The position numbers and the translations under genes were made by a program. From CAVZBW01 sp963778465 (GTDB lineage: Bacteria > Actinomycetota > Acidimicrobiia > Acidimicrobiales > RAAP-2): a DNA stretch of 64,000 bases. Below are positions 33,096 through 42,495 of this stretch, in pieces. The DNA lies in assembly GCA_963778465.1 (NCBI GenBank), contig CAVZUK010000003.1, positions 558,001-622,000 on the forward strand, written 5' to 3'. Position 1 is the first letter of the stretch; each line of letters opens with the position of its first letter. A model generated the notes under the pieces. That model was not told where the DNA came from and made no database searches. It saw nothing but the letters and a program-made list of their open reading frames with translations.

Positions 33096-33515
33096 ATGTT
33101 CGACCGGATCCTGTTAGCCGTTGACGGCTCCGACCACTCCAACCGTGCGCTGGCGCGCGTGATCGAGCTGGCGGGGGAGAAGGACGGCGAGGTGCGGGTC
33201 GTCAACGTGCACGAGATCCATTGGGTCGCACGTGCCGTACCGACGTCCCGGGACGAGGACACCCCAGAGGCCACCGGGCTGGTGGCCGACACGCTCAAGC
33301 AGCTCGAGGGTGCGGGGGTCAAGGCGTCGGGGGCCGTCCGCCAGTCGCTGTCGGGGCGGATCGCCGCCGAGATCTGCGAGGAGGCGGCCGACTGGGCAGC
33401 CTCGGTCATCGTCCTCGGGACCAGGGGCCACACCGACCTGGAGAGCGTCCTCCTCGGCAGCGTGTGCCACCGCGTGCTGCACCTCGCCAAGGTTCCCGTC
33501 CTCGTGGTCCCCTGA
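33096..33515 (+). CDS. Universal stress protein (UspA family)
   Basis: 139 residues, one USP domain. MFDRILLAVDGSDHSNRALARVIELA opens the fold, and the ATP motif G-2x-G-9x-G(S/T) appears as GTRGHTDLESVLLGSV, so ATP binding is expected. GGGGAGG lies 8 bases before the ATG. It may be expressed with the preceding operon or on its own. It is convergent with the acyl-CoA ligase gene. Confidence 0.88.
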   Translation: MFDRILLAVDGSDHSNRALARVIELAGEKDGEVRVVNVHEIHWVARAVPTSRDEDTPEATGLVADTLKQLEGAGVKASGAVRQSLSGRIAAEICEEAADWAASVIVLGTRGHTDLESVLLGSVCHRVLHLAKVPVLVVP

Positions 33516-33567
33516 CCATCCGCGGTACGGGCGGCACGCTCGGGCGCGGCTCGGGACCGGCGACCGC

Positions 33568-35181
33568 TCAGGGCGCGGAGACGGGCGCAGAGAATTGCCG
33601 ACGCAGCTGCTCCTTCAGGATCTTGTTGAGCGTCTCGTTCCGAGGCAGCCGCTCGACGATCTCGAGCTGCTCGGGGATCTTCTGGGTCATGAGCCCCGCC
33701 TCGCGGCAGAACCGTCGCAGCTCGTCGAACGTGAGGGCCTCGGCTCCGGGCGACGGCTCGACGACCGCGCACACCCGCTCGCCGGTCGAGGGGTCGGGCA
33801 GCCCGATCACGGCCACCGCGCCCACCTGGGGATGGGTGTAGAGGAGGTCCTCGACCTCCTTGGCGCTGACGTTCTCTCCCTTGCGGATGATGATGTCCTT
33901 GATGCGCCCCGTGATCACGAGGTGCCCGTCCGCACGGAGGTGCCCGACGTCCCCGGTGCGGAACCATCCCTCGTCGTCGAAGGCCTCGGCGGTCTGGGCC
34001 TCGTCGACGTAGCCCTTGCAGACCATCGGACCCCGCACCCGGACCTCGCCGTCGACGCCGACGGGGCACGCGTTCCCCTCCGGGTCGACCACCCGCAGCT
34101 CGGCCCCCGCGACCGCCCTTCCGTCGGTGTTCGCGAGCTGCTCGTCCTCGTCCCACGGGCGCCCCATGGCGAGCATCGGCACCTCGGTCATGGCGTACCC
34201 GTGCACGGTGCGGACACCCATCTCGCCCAGCACCTCGTAGAAGATCTCGGGTGGCTTGGGGGCACCCCCACCCGAGAGCAGACGGAGGCTCGGGATGAGC
34301 ACCTCTCCGGGGCGCTTCCGCTGCTCCGCCAGGTACGCCGCGTAGAAGGCCGTGCTGCCACCGCCGACGGTGACGCCGTGGCTGGCAAAGAGCTCGATGG
34401 CCTGTGCCGGCCGGAAGGCGTCGACGAGCACGGCGGGGATCCCGTCCATCAGCATCATGACGAGGTAGTCGGGCCCGGCGATGTGGGTGAAGGGAAAGGC
34501 GATCGAGCCCACGTCACCCTCGCCCAGGCCGAGCGCCAGAGCCAGCGCCCGACCACCGGCGAGCAGCGTCTCGTCCGTGTGGCGCACGCCCTTCGGGGCC
34601 GACGAGGTCCCCGAGGTGTAGTAGATCCAGCGGACCGGCTCGTCCCCGACCGGCACGTCCCCGTCGCGTATCTCCCCGTCGGGCACCTCCCCGTCCGGTG
34701 TCGCACCGGGAGCGGGAGGAAGCGGCGAGGCGCTCGGCTCGAAGAGATCCTCGCCCATGACGAGGATCTCCGGTGGCGACTCGAGCTCGGCCGAGATCCC
34801 CCTGGCCATCGCGGCGTAGTCGTGGCGACCGAACCGCGCCGGCACCACGAAGAGCGACGGCCGGAGCTGGTCGAGCACGAAGCGCACCTCGCGCTCGCGG
34901 TAGACGTGGAGGATCGGGTTCTGCACCGCGCCGAGCCTCGAGAGTGCGAGGGACAGCGCGACCGTGTCGATCCACGTCGGGAGCTGCCAGGAGACGACCG
35001 TGCCCTCCACCACGCCGGCGGCTGCGAGGTTGCCGGCGGCGTCGACGGCCCGCTGCCGGAGCTGGCCGACGGTCAGCGATCCTCCGGTGCCGTCGAAGAG
35101 GAACGGGAGGTCCGGGTCGACCTCGGCCCGCCGTTGCAGGAGCCCCCAGATGCTGCGTGCGTCGTGGATGGTCTCGGGCAT
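33568..35181 (-). CDS. AMP-dependent acyl-CoA synthetase/ligase
   Basis: 537 residues. The adenylation P-loop is YYTSGTSSAPKGVRHT, followed by GYAMTEVPM, GWFRTGDVGHLRADGHLVITGRIKDIIIRKGENV and the catalytic Lys in NETLNKILK. The family activates acids to acyl-AMP and then to CoA thioesters; the subset with the IPSLRLLSGGGAPKP segment includes cyclohexanecarboxylate and medium-chain ligases. The ATG at 35181 lacks a clear Shine-Dalgarno sequence. It lies 61 bp downstream of a TetR regulator in the same direction. Whether it serves the pyridine pathway is open. Confidence 0.85.
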   Translation of the reverse strand: MPETIHDARSIWGLLQRRAEVDPDLPFLFDGTGGSLTVGQLRQRAVDAAGNLAAAGVVEGTVVSWQLPTWIDTVALSLALSRLGAVQNPILHVYREREVRFVLDQLRPSLFVVPARFGRHDYAAMARGISAELESPPEILVMGEDLFEPSASPLPPAPGATPDGEVPDGEIRDGDVPVGDEPVRWIYYTSGTSSAPKGVRHTDETLLAGGRALALALGLGEGDVGSIAFPFTHIAGPDYLVMMLMDGIPAVLVDAFRPAQAIELFASHGVTVGGGSTAFYAAYLAEQRKRPGEVLIPSLRLLSGGGAPKPPEIFYEVLGEMGVRTVHGYAMTEVPMLAMGRPWDEDEQLANTDGRAVAGAELRVVDPEGNACPVGVDGEVRVRGPMVCKGYVDEAQTAEAFDDEGWFRTGDVGHLRADGHLVITGRIKDIIIRKGENVSAKEVEDLLYTHPQVGAVAVIGLPDPSTGERVCAVVEPSPGAEALTFDELRRFCREAGLMTQKIPEQLEIVERLPRNETLNKILKEQLRRQFSAPVSAP

Positions 35182-35242
35182 CGGTGTCGGTTCGGAGTGG
35201 GCGTCGGGGTCGCTGTCGGTGGGAGCGGAGTGGTCGGACGGT

Positions 35243-35905
35243 TCAGCGACGGTCTCCGGGCCTCGGCTCCGCCGACGGAGCCGGCGCCAGGGGTGCCGGT
35301 TCCTCGGCGACTCCCAGCACTGCTTTCATGGCATGGAGGGCTCGTTGGGCCGCCCGGTGGTCGCCGCGCAGCTGTGCGGCCGGCTTGATGGCCGACGCCA
35401 GCGCCTCGATGGTGAAGGCCAGCTGCTCGGGGTCGGCCCTGTCCGGCAGGGCGCCGTCCTGAACGGCCCGCACGATGTCGGCGACCAGCGTGACGTGCCA
35501 GAGCTGGACCGCCGCGGCCACCGCCTCGTGAATCCGGCCCTCCCGGCTCGCGTACTCGAAGGACGACGTGGCGATGAAGCAGCCTCCAGGAAAAGGAGGA
35601 TTCTCGGCGTACGAGGTCCAGGTGTCGCAGATGGCGAGCAGCCTCTCGATGCCGGGCGTCTTGCCGGCGACCGGCTCCCAGACGTTGGCGCGGAAGATCT
35701 CGGCCGCCAGGTCGACCGTCGCCAGCTGGAGCTCCTCCTTGCTGCCGAATTGGCCCAGGACCCCCGCCTTGCTCATCTCGAGGTCGCCGGCCAGGCGCCC
35801 GATCGTGACCGCTTCGAGGCCGTCGACCGACCCGATGTCCGCGGCGCGGCGCAAGATCAGCGCCCTCGTCTCGCGGGCATCGGCAACCGATCGGCGTCCT
35901 GACAC
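35243..35905 (-). CDS. TetR-family transcriptional regulator
   Basis: 220 residues from the GTG at 35905. The helix-turn-helix is ALILRRAADIGSVDGLEAVTIGRLAGDLEMSKAGVLGQFGSKEELQLA. The C-terminal ligand domain has GGCFIATSSFEYASREGRI, typical of the TetR_C subgroup seen near acyl-CoA and xenobiotic genes. TAGACT (35913-35918) sits 7 bases before the GTG and no Shine-Dalgarno sequence is seen, so the mRNA is probably leaderless. It probably controls itself and the acyl-CoA ligase. Confidence 0.88.
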   Translation of the reverse strand: MSGRRSVADARETRALILRRAADIGSVDGLEAVTIGRLAGDLEMSKAGVLGQFGSKEELQLATVDLAAEIFRANVWEPVAGKTPGIERLLAICDTWTSYAENPPFPGGCFIATSSFEYASREGRIHEAVAAAVQLWHVTLVADIVRAVQDGALPDRADPEQLAFTIEALASAIKPAAQLRGDHRAAQRALHAMKAVLGVAEEPAPLAPAPSAEPRPGDRR

Positions 35906-35962
35906 GTAGGACAGTCTAGTGCCCGCCGGCACTTGACGAACGAACGATCGGACGCCAAAAAT

Positions 35963-36466
35963 ATGAGGATGAGGCAGATGGAGCAGACGGACCGGACGGG
36001 ACGGAACGGAAGGAAGCGGTCGAGGCCGATCGTGCTGCGACGTGCGTTGGAGGGTTGGCACGCCCGTCGCGTCGATCGCCAGGCGGCAGCCCAGATCGAG
36101 CGGGGCGTGCTGGAGGTCGTCCGGGACCTGGCCGCGGTCGGCGGGCAGATCGGCCAGGTGGTCGACCTCCAGCGGCAGTCGGGACAGCCGATCCGGGGGG
36201 CCGGCGCCATCTCGCTGACCACGGGTGGCTGGAAGGTGATGCTCGCCGGGGTGGCGCCGCGGCCTCGCCAGGAGCTCGCGGCCGCCGCGGCCGGTCCGCT
36301 GCGCCTGGGAGGCGCCGGCCGCTACGGCCGGTACTGGTGGATCGAGGTCCACGGCAACCCCGACGCCCTGCCGGGCCCCCTGGTGCTCGTCGGGTCCCAC
36401 CTCCGGACCCTGCCGGTGGCGGCGACCCGGATCGGCCGCCGGCGCCGGGAGGGCGACGAGGGCTGA
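35963..36466 (+). CDS. Hypothetical protein
   Basis: 167 residues, basic N-terminus (MRMRQMEQTDRTGRNGRKRSR), a helical region that may form a short coiled coil (AAQIERGVLEVVRDLAAVGGQIGQVVDLQ) and a beta-rich end (YWWIEVHGNPDALPGPLVLVGSHL). I recognise no family. The start is the first ATG after an AT-rich stretch (AAAAATATG), which could be its promoter. It fills the gap between divergent TetR and convergent TMEM175 genes; no better gene lies on the other strand. Confidence 0.5.
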   Translation: MRMRQMEQTDRTGRNGRKRSRPIVLRRALEGWHARRVDRQAAAQIERGVLEVVRDLAAVGGQIGQVVDLQRQSGQPIRGAGAISLTTGGWKVMLAGVAPRPRQELAAAAAGPLRLGGAGRYGRYWWIEVHGNPDALPGPLVLVGSHLRTLPVAATRIGRRRREGDEG

Positions 36467-36484
36467 CGCGAGGTCGGCCCAGGC

Positions 36485-37141
36485 CTACGTCTCCTCGCTC
36501 TCCCAGCGGCGCCGGGACACCCACCGCGAGAGCGGATCGAGCGCGTAGTAGACGGCGAGGACAGCCTGGAGCACCAGGAAGGCATACGGGCTCAGGAACG
36601 CCACGCCGACCGCGGCGGTGTAGAGGATCACGCCGACCGTGAAGAGCACCGTGGCCGTGTACCGGTCGGCCTCGGGGAACGTCGGCAGCAGCAGTCGCCG
36701 TCGGTGGGACGCGTACAGCCAAAGGGCGCTCCAGGCGTAGGCGTTCGCCGCCATCGTCAGGCCATAGAAGATCGCCGCGGTCTCCGCCCCCTGGTGCCGG
36801 TGCAGCGCCTCGCCGAGGACGCCCGTGGGGTAGGGGAGGAAGGCGATGGTCATGAGCAGCAGGAGGTTCAGATAGACGAGGCCGCGGTCGACGCGCTCGA
36901 TGTGGTTGAAGATCGAGTGGTGGTTGAGCCACATGATGCCGATGATGGCGAAGCTCACGACGTACGCGGCCAGCGACGGCCAACGCTGGGTGAGCTGCTT
37001 GGTCAGGTCGTCGTAGTGGCTCGGCTGTGCGATGGTGAGGACGAGCAGCGTGATGGCGATGGCAAAGATGCCGTCGCTGAACGCCTCCACCCGGGCCTTG
37101 CTCAGCCCGTTCACTCTCGGCCCCCGGTCATGGCCCATCAT
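36485..37141 (-). CDS. TMEM175/DUF1211-type potassium channel-like protein
   Basis: 218 residues with about six transmembrane segments. The family hallmark FSDGIFAIAITLLVL follows a short basic N-terminus (SKARVEA), and IIGIMWLNHHSIFNHIERVDRGLVYLNLLLLM matches the second part of the repeat. Bacterial TMEM175 proteins are tetrameric K+ leak channels with a Leu gate in the first helix. ATG at 37141 or 37138 is the likely start. It is divergent from the dienelactone hydrolase gene. Confidence 0.88.
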   Translation of the reverse strand: MMGHDRGPRVNGLSKARVEAFSDGIFAIAITLLVLTIAQPSHYDDLTKQLTQRWPSLAAYVVSFAIIGIMWLNHHSIFNHIERVDRGLVYLNLLLLMTIAFLPYPTGVLGEALHRHQGAETAAIFYGLTMAANAYAWSALWLYASHRRRLLLPTFPEADRYTATVLFTVGVILYTAAVGVAFLSPYAFLVLQAVLAVYYALDPLSRWVSRRRWESEET

Positions 37142-37202
37142 CGCCGCGTCGGCGGGGCCTACGCTTCGTGCACTGACCGGCGCTGGGACGAGAGGAGCCC
37201 CC

Positions 37203-37907
37203 ATGGCCGACGTGAGGATCCCGACCCGACCCCGTGACCTCCCCGGATACGTGGCCGTCCCGACGGGGGACGGGCCGTGGCCGAGCGTCGTGGTGATCCA
37301 CGACGCGCTCGGCATGAGCGCCGACGTCCGCCGTCAGGCCGACTGGCTGGCGGAGAGTGGCTACCTCTCGGTCGCACCCGACCTCTTCGCCTGGGGCAAC
37401 AAGATGGTCTGCGTGCGGTCCGCCTTCCGGGACCTGAGCGCGCGGCGGGGGCGGCTCTTCGACGACGTGGAGGACGTCCGCAGATGGCTCGTCGACGACG
37501 GGCGGTGCACCGGTACGGTCGGCGTGATCGGGTTCTGCATGGGCGGCGGGTTCGCGCTGCTCCTCGCACCGGATCACGGCTTCTCTGCGTCGAGCGTCAA
37601 CTACGGGGTGGTGCCCAAGGACGCGGAGCGGATCCTCGCGGGCGCCTGCCCGATCGTCGGTAGCTTCGGGGCCAAGGACCGGACGTTGCGAGGTGCCGCC
37701 GAGCGCCTGGAGGCCGCGCTCACCGGCCTCGGTGTCGACCACGACGTCAAGGAGTACCCCGACGCGGGCCACTCCTTCCTCAACGACCACGACAGCAGGA
37801 TGTTCGCGGTGGCGGGGGCCCTCATGGGCGGCGGCTACCACGACCCCTCCGCGCAGGACGCGAGGCGCCGCATCGTCGCCTTCTTCGACCGGCATCTGCG
37901 CACCTGA
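37203..37907 (+). CDS. Dienelactone hydrolase family protein
   Basis: 234 residues. The nucleophile is Cys in GFCMGGGF, which separates dienelactone hydrolases from Ser hydrolases; the acid is in FGAKDRT and the His in PDAGHSFLN. VVVIHDALGMSADVRRQADWLAESGYLSVAPDLF is the N-terminal oxyanion region. Dienelactone hydrolases act in ring-cleavage branches of chloroaromatic degradation, but many relatives have other esters. GAGAGGAG precedes the ATG. Confidence 0.88.
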   Translation: MADVRIPTRPRDLPGYVAVPTGDGPWPSVVVIHDALGMSADVRRQADWLAESGYLSVAPDLFAWGNKMVCVRSAFRDLSARRGRLFDDVEDVRRWLVDDGRCTGTVGVIGFCMGGGFALLLAPDHGFSASSVNYGVVPKDAERILAGACPIVGSFGAKDRTLRGAAERLEAALTGLGVDHDVKEYPDAGHSFLNDHDSRMFAVAGALMGGGYHDPSAQDARRRIVAFFDRHLRT

Positions 37908-37942
37908 GGCGAGCCCCCCGCACGGTCGCCCGGCCGCGGTCG

Positions 37943-39367
37943 CTAGCCCGCTCCCGACATCCCGAGCTCTGACGACCCGAGCGGTTCGAAGCTTCCCGGC
38001 GAACGCCGGGCCTCGAGCCTGCGCAGCGGGAAGTACACGAGCGCCGCCACCACGAATCCGACGTAAAAGGAGATGTCGGCTCCGTCGAGAGCCTTGGCCG
38101 CCGGCCCGACGAGCAGGCCCGTGTTCATAAAGGGAACCATCGCGCCAAAGCCGACGATCAGGGCCACCAATGCCGACCAGCCGGACACCAGCCGACGGAA
38201 GTCCATGAGATGTGAGAGACGGGTCGGGGTGAGCGAGCTGCGCACGTAGTGCCAGTCGATGAGGAGGACGGCAAGGAACGGCGCGATCCAGTACGCCGAG
38301 AAGAGCAGGATGTTCTGGAAGCGGATCGAAGTGTCGCCCCCGTGGATCCAGAGGATGAGGAAGAACGCGAGCACGGTGCCGACGAGGGCGCTGCGGTTCC
38401 GCCGGAGCCGGATGCCGCCCGCCTGGATCGCGAGTGAGCCCGAGTAGTCGTTCATGGCGTTGCTCGCGATGGCGCCGACGACGATGGCGACGAGCGCGAG
38501 GACGCCCAGGGCTCCGCCCCCCATGAGCGTCTTCACCCCGGCCGCCGTCTGGTCGGTCAGGGTCCTGGCCCCCGCCAGCCCGATCGCGTACATCCAGACG
38601 AACGAGGCGACGAGGCCGGCCAGTGTCAGCATCAGGAGCGGCGTGCGGGGGGTGTTCCGGGGCTGGTAGCGGCTGTAGTCGGCCGCGTAGCTGGCCCAGC
38701 TGAACGATCCGCTGAAGGCGATCGTCGTCATGAGCACGAAGGCTCCCACCTCCGCCCCACCGTGCACGGTGCCCTGCATGGGGAGGTTCCCGTGCTGGAG
38801 GATCTTGACCGAAAGGACGACGAAGAGGACGCTCAGGACGGCGCTCCCCCACTGCTCCAGCTGGTGGATGAACTCGTAGCCGAGGAAGCCGACGGCGCCT
38901 TCGAGCGCCAGCACGATCAGCACCCCGACGGCGAAGGGCACGTGGAACAGGAGCTGTGCCGCCTCGCCCCCGAAGAGCCCGACGAGGGCGTCCCAGGCCA
39001 CCGAGCTGAGCCACTGCACGGCCGCCGGGACGGCGATCGTGCGGCCGAAGGGCAGCCGGGCGAGCGGCAGCTGGCCCATGCCCGTCTGGGGGCCCCACGT
39101 CGCGAGGTAGGCCACGGGCAGGGCGCCGAGGACCACGCCGACCACGATGGCCGCCAGGCCAGGCCAGAAGCCGAGCCCCAGGGTGACCGCCAGCGTCCCG
39201 GTGAACACGGCGGAGAGCTCGAGGTTGGGTGCGAACCAGACGGTGAAATTCCGCCAGGAGGCTCCGTACCGGGCGTTCTCGGGGACGGGGGCCATCCCGT
39301 GGGTCTCGAGGACCAGGTCGCCGTGGCGGGCCGGCTTCGTGCCTTCGAACACGCTCGCCTGCGGCAT
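37943..39367 (-). CDS. NCS1-family transporter (second copy, divergent)
   Basis: 474 residues with about 12 transmembrane segments. WFAPNLELSAVFTGTLAVTLGLGFWPGLAAIVVG and SFSWASYAADYSRYQP mark the cytosine/purine permease branch; the sequence is clearly different from the NCS1 protein at 30092. GGAGG precedes the ATG. A 7-bp palindrome lies 26 bp upstream of the start. Its substrate is probably a nucleobase, hydantoin or related nitrogen heterocycle. Confidence 0.88.
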   Translation of the reverse strand: MPQASVFEGTKPARHGDLVLETHGMAPVPENARYGASWRNFTVWFAPNLELSAVFTGTLAVTLGLGFWPGLAAIVVGVVLGALPVAYLATWGPQTGMGQLPLARLPFGRTIAVPAAVQWLSSVAWDALVGLFGGEAAQLLFHVPFAVGVLIVLALEGAVGFLGYEFIHQLEQWGSAVLSVLFVVLSVKILQHGNLPMQGTVHGGAEVGAFVLMTTIAFSGSFSWASYAADYSRYQPRNTPRTPLLMLTLAGLVASFVWMYAIGLAGARTLTDQTAAGVKTLMGGGALGVLALVAIVVGAIASNAMNDYSGSLAIQAGGIRLRRNRSALVGTVLAFFLILWIHGGDTSIRFQNILLFSAYWIAPFLAVLLIDWHYVRSSLTPTRLSHLMDFRRLVSGWSALVALIVGFGAMVPFMNTGLLVGPAAKALDGADISFYVGFVVAALVYFPLRRLEARRSPGSFEPLGSSELGMSGAG

Positions 39368-39392
39368 CGATCCTCCGTGTCTCTCGGTCAGG

Positions 39393-39415
39393 GGCGGTCT
39401 CGGTCCGGGACCGCC
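39393..39415. promoter_or_regulatory. Palindrome upstream of the second NCS1 gene
   Basis: GGCGGTC (39393-39399) and GACCGCC (39409-39415) form 7-bp arms around 9 bases. It lies in the 268-bp gap between divergent genes, 26 bp before the NCS1 start codon. It could be an operator or a leader stem. The remainder of the gap shows CTCGGTC-rich sequence and no gene. Confidence 0.35.
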
Positions 39416-39635
39416 TCGGTCAGTGGCGCTGGGCCGGTCGCTCTCGGTCGGTGGTCGGCATCGACCGACGCCGGGATACCCGAAGCGTACGGCGGGCCAG
39501 GGGTGGCGTCGCGCCCGGCGGCCGCTCGGAGCGGCAAGGCCTGCGCTCGGGGGCCGGCCGGTAAGCTGGCGGGGTTCGCTGGCCGACGAGGGACCGATGG
39601 TCACGGGTGTGATCCTCGGAGGGAGGGTGCCGAGC

Positions 39636-41135
39636 GTGCAACGACAGGAACGCGATCAGGCGCTGCATCCGGCGGACCAAGCCTTCGTGGCGATGGACCG
39701 CCGGAACAGCCCGATGAACATGTCCGTGCTGGTGATGCTCGACGAGTCGCGCGGCTCGCTGGAGGAGTGGCGGCGGTATCTCGACTCCCGGCTCGACCGG
39801 GTGCCCCGGTGGCGACAGAGGGTGGTCACCCTGCCCCTCGGCATCGGCCGGCCGGTCTGGGTGGATGACCAGGAGTTCGACATCGCCAACCACGTCCAGG
39901 GCGTCCGGCTGGACCTCGACGGTGACGACGTCCTCCACGAGCTGGCGGCGCGTCTGCACGGTGCGAGGCAGTCGATGCGGCACTCGCCGTGGCTCATCAC
40001 GGTCGTGGACCAACCCTCTCGCCAATCCCTGGCCATACGGGCGCACCACGTCCTGGCCGACGGGGTCGGGAGCGTGGAGATCGGGCAGGCGATCTTCGAC
40101 CTGGCGGGACTTCAGGTCGAGGACGGCCCTGCGGATGGCTCCGCCGAGGAGTCGCCTCCGGCTGCCGCCGTGGAGCCCGCGGCGTCGTCGGGTGCGGCGG
40201 AGCGGCTACGGGCCGACATCGTCCAGAACGTCGAGGTGGTGCGCTCGCTCGCGTCGGATCGGATGGCGATGGTCCCGAGGGTGGTGGAGACCGTCCGGCG
40301 GCTCCCCACCCGCCTGCAGTCGAGTGCGCTCACCGGCGTGCTCGAGCTCGCCAAGGGCGTGGTCACCGGGCCGGTCGTGGCGCTCGGCTCCCCCTTCGCC
40401 CGGCGGGTGGGCCCCGGTCGGCACTTCGAGGGGCTCCACTTCCCGTTGGATCAGGTCAAGCGCATCAAGGACGCCGCCGGGTGCAAGGTGAACGACGTGG
40501 TCCTCGCGGTCGTGACCTCCGGGGCGCGGGCCGTCTTCGACGTCCACGGCCTGCCCGACCGCTCGCGCCTCCGGATCGCCGTGCCGGTCGACGTGCGCCA
40601 ACCCGAGGACCCGACCTTCGGCAACTACCTCTCGGTCCGGCGGATCGAGGCACCGATCTCCCCCATCCCCAGCCTCGCCCACGTCTCGAGCGTGGCCGAC
40701 GCCGGGCGAGCCTCGGTCGAGGGCGAGATCGATCTCAGCTTCCACGAGTTCATGAACATGGCGGAGCTGCTCCCGCCGTTGGCCGTCCGCACGATGGCCC
40801 GGGCGGTCGCCCGGCTCCCGCTCTTCGACGTCTTCGTCTCGAACATCCCCGGACCACCGCCATTGAGTGTCCGAGGCGCGAAGGTCGTCGACATCATTGG
40901 CAACCTCCCCTCGGGACCCCGCACCCCGATCGCGGTCTGTGCCTGCAGCTACGACGGGACGATGTCGATCAGCGTGGTCGCCGACGACAGGGGCCAAGAC
41001 GATGCGTCCACCCTCCGGGACGCCATGGCGGCTGCCTTCGACGAGCTCCGCGCCGAGGCCGACGAGAGGCTCGCCCCTGCCGTCAAGGGCAGGGGCAAGC
41101 GCACCGATCGCGAGCCGGTGTCACCCCGGGCCTGA
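39636..41135 (+). CDS. Wax ester synthase/diacylglycerol acyltransferase (WS/DGAT)
   Basis: 499 residues from the GTG at 39636, which has GGAGGGAGG upstream; ATG 39597 in frame would add 13 residues. The catalytic motif is HHVLADG (HHxxxDG), after the N-terminal LHPADQAFVAMD. The second half contains VNDVVLAVVTSGARAVF, PVDVRQPEDPTFGNYLS and SNIPGPPPL, as in the family. It makes triacylglycerol or wax esters from acyl-CoA at the membrane or lipid bodies. Its 3' end overlaps the convergent coaBC gene by 15 bp. Confidence 0.9.
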   Translation: MQRQERDQALHPADQAFVAMDRRNSPMNMSVLVMLDESRGSLEEWRRYLDSRLDRVPRWRQRVVTLPLGIGRPVWVDDQEFDIANHVQGVRLDLDGDDVLHELAARLHGARQSMRHSPWLITVVDQPSRQSLAIRAHHVLADGVGSVEIGQAIFDLAGLQVEDGPADGSAEESPPAAAVEPAASSGAAERLRADIVQNVEVVRSLASDRMAMVPRVVETVRRLPTRLQSSALTGVLELAKGVVTGPVVALGSPFARRVGPGRHFEGLHFPLDQVKRIKDAAGCKVNDVVLAVVTSGARAVFDVHGLPDRSRLRIAVPVDVRQPEDPTFGNYLSVRRIEAPISPIPSLAHVSSVADAGRASVEGEIDLSFHEFMNMAELLPPLAVRTMARAVARLPLFDVFVSNIPGPPPLSVRGAKVVDIIGNLPSGPRTPIAVCACSYDGTMSISVVADDRGQDDASTLRDAMAAAFDELRAEADERLAPAVKGRGKRTDREPVSPRA

Positions 41136-42404
41136 CCTCCGGCGCACGATCGCGTCCACCACGGCCCGCGCCACGAGCCGCTTGTCGGCCAGGTCGACGG
41201 GCTGCTCGCTCCCGTCGGCACCGATGATGACGACGGCATTGGTATCGCCCTCGAAGCCGACGCCGGGCTGAGAGACGTCGTTCGCCACGATGAGGTCCAC
41301 GCCCTTGCGGCGGAGCTTTGCCGCCGCGTTGTCGTGCAGGTCGTTGGTCTCCGCCGCGAAGCCGACGAGCACCTGCCCGGGCCCTCGTCGCTCGCCCAGG
41401 CCCGCCAGGATGTCCGGTGTCGGCTCGAGGACGAGGTGGGGGACCCCGTCGGCCTTGCTGATCTTGGTCGCCGCTGCGGCCTTGGGCCGGAAGTCGGCCA
41501 CGGCGGCGGCCATCACCACCACGTCCGCCGAGGCGCTGCGGGCCGATATCGCACTCTCCATCTCCGCTGCCGTGTCGACGCGCACGATCTCGATCCCCGT
41601 CGCCGTCGGCAACGACACCGTCGTGATCAACGTGACCAGGGCGCCCCGCGCGGCCACCTCGTCGGCGATGGCATGACCCTGCTTGCCCGACGACCGGTTG
41701 CCGACGAAGCGAACCGGGTCGATGGGCTCTCGGGTGCCCCCGGCGCTGACCAGCACCCTCGCTCCGGCCAGGTCGTGTCGCCGCGGTTCCTCGCCCGGAG
41801 CCGCGGCCGGGAGGGCGGCCACCAGCGCGGCCAGGACGTCCTCCGGTTCGGCCAGGCGCCCGGCACCCGAGTCCCCGCCGGCCAGACGCCCGACGCCGGG
41901 GGGCACGATGTGGACACCGCGGCGCCGGAGGACCTCGAGGTTGTCCACCACTGCGGGGTGCTCCCACATCTCCGTGTGCATGGCCGGGCAGATCACGACC
42001 GGCGCCCGCGTCGCGAGGAGCGTCGCGCAGAGGAGATCGTCCGCCAGACCGTGGGCGTATCGGGCTATCAGATGTGCGGTGGCCGGCGCAACGAGGATGA
42101 CGTCCGCGCTCTGGCCGAGGTGGGTGTGGGGGATGGGATCCGCGTCATCGAAGAGGGAGCGGCGAACGGGCTCGGAGGCCAGCGCGGAGAAGGTCACGTC
42201 GCCGACGAAGCGGCCGGCCTCGTCGGTGAGCACCGGGACGACGATCGCGCCGGCGTCCACCATCCGGCGACAGAGCTCGACCGCCTTGTAGGCGGAGATC
42301 CCCCCGGTGACACCCAGCACGATGCGCCGACCGAGCAGCTCGGCGAGCTCCTGCCCGGCAGGGTCCGAGGAATCCGGGATCGGTCCGTCGTGGTCGTTGC
42401 TCAC
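41121..42404 (-). CDS. coaBC: Bifunctional CoaBC (phosphopantothenoylcysteine decarboxylase/synthetase)
   Basis: 427 residues. The flavin decarboxylase half has IVLGVTGGISAYKAVELCRRM, HTHLGQSADVILVAPATAHLIARYA and CPAMHTEMW, where actinobacteria often have His in place of the Asn of PxMNxxMW. The synthetase half has VSAGGTREPIDPVRFVGNRSSGKQG, ADFRPKAAAATKISK and LVGFAAET. Together they convert 4'-phosphopantothenate and cysteine to 4'-phosphopantetheine in CoA synthesis. GTG start with GAGGGGG upstream. This is the clearest housekeeping gene in the window. Confidence 0.95.
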   Translation of the reverse strand: MSNDHDGPIPDSSDPAGQELAELLGRRIVLGVTGGISAYKAVELCRRMVDAGAIVVPVLTDEAGRFVGDVTFSALASEPVRRSLFDDADPIPHTHLGQSADVILVAPATAHLIARYAHGLADDLLCATLLATRAPVVICPAMHTEMWEHPAVVDNLEVLRRRGVHIVPPGVGRLAGGDSGAGRLAEPEDVLAALVAALPAAAPGEEPRRHDLAGARVLVSAGGTREPIDPVRFVGNRSSGKQGHAIADEVAARGALVTLITTVSLPTATGIEIVRVDTAAEMESAISARSASADVVVMAAAVADFRPKAAAATKISKADGVPHLVLEPTPDILAGLGERRGPGQVLVGFAAETNDLHDNAAAKLRRKGVDLIVANDVSQPGVGFEGDTNAVVIIGADGSEQPVDLADKRLVARAVVDAIVRRRSGPG

Positions 42405-42495
42405 GCACTGCCCCCTCGGGTTCGACGCAACGGCTCAGTGCGGCGATGATCCCACAGCCGCGTTGACCGGTGCCATCGGCGGCCTCGCGCTCGGG

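Noticed and set aside
37943..39098. Overlapping Arg/Gly-rich frames beside the second NCS1 gene
   Set aside because: They lack domains and are explained by high GC opposite a membrane protein gene.
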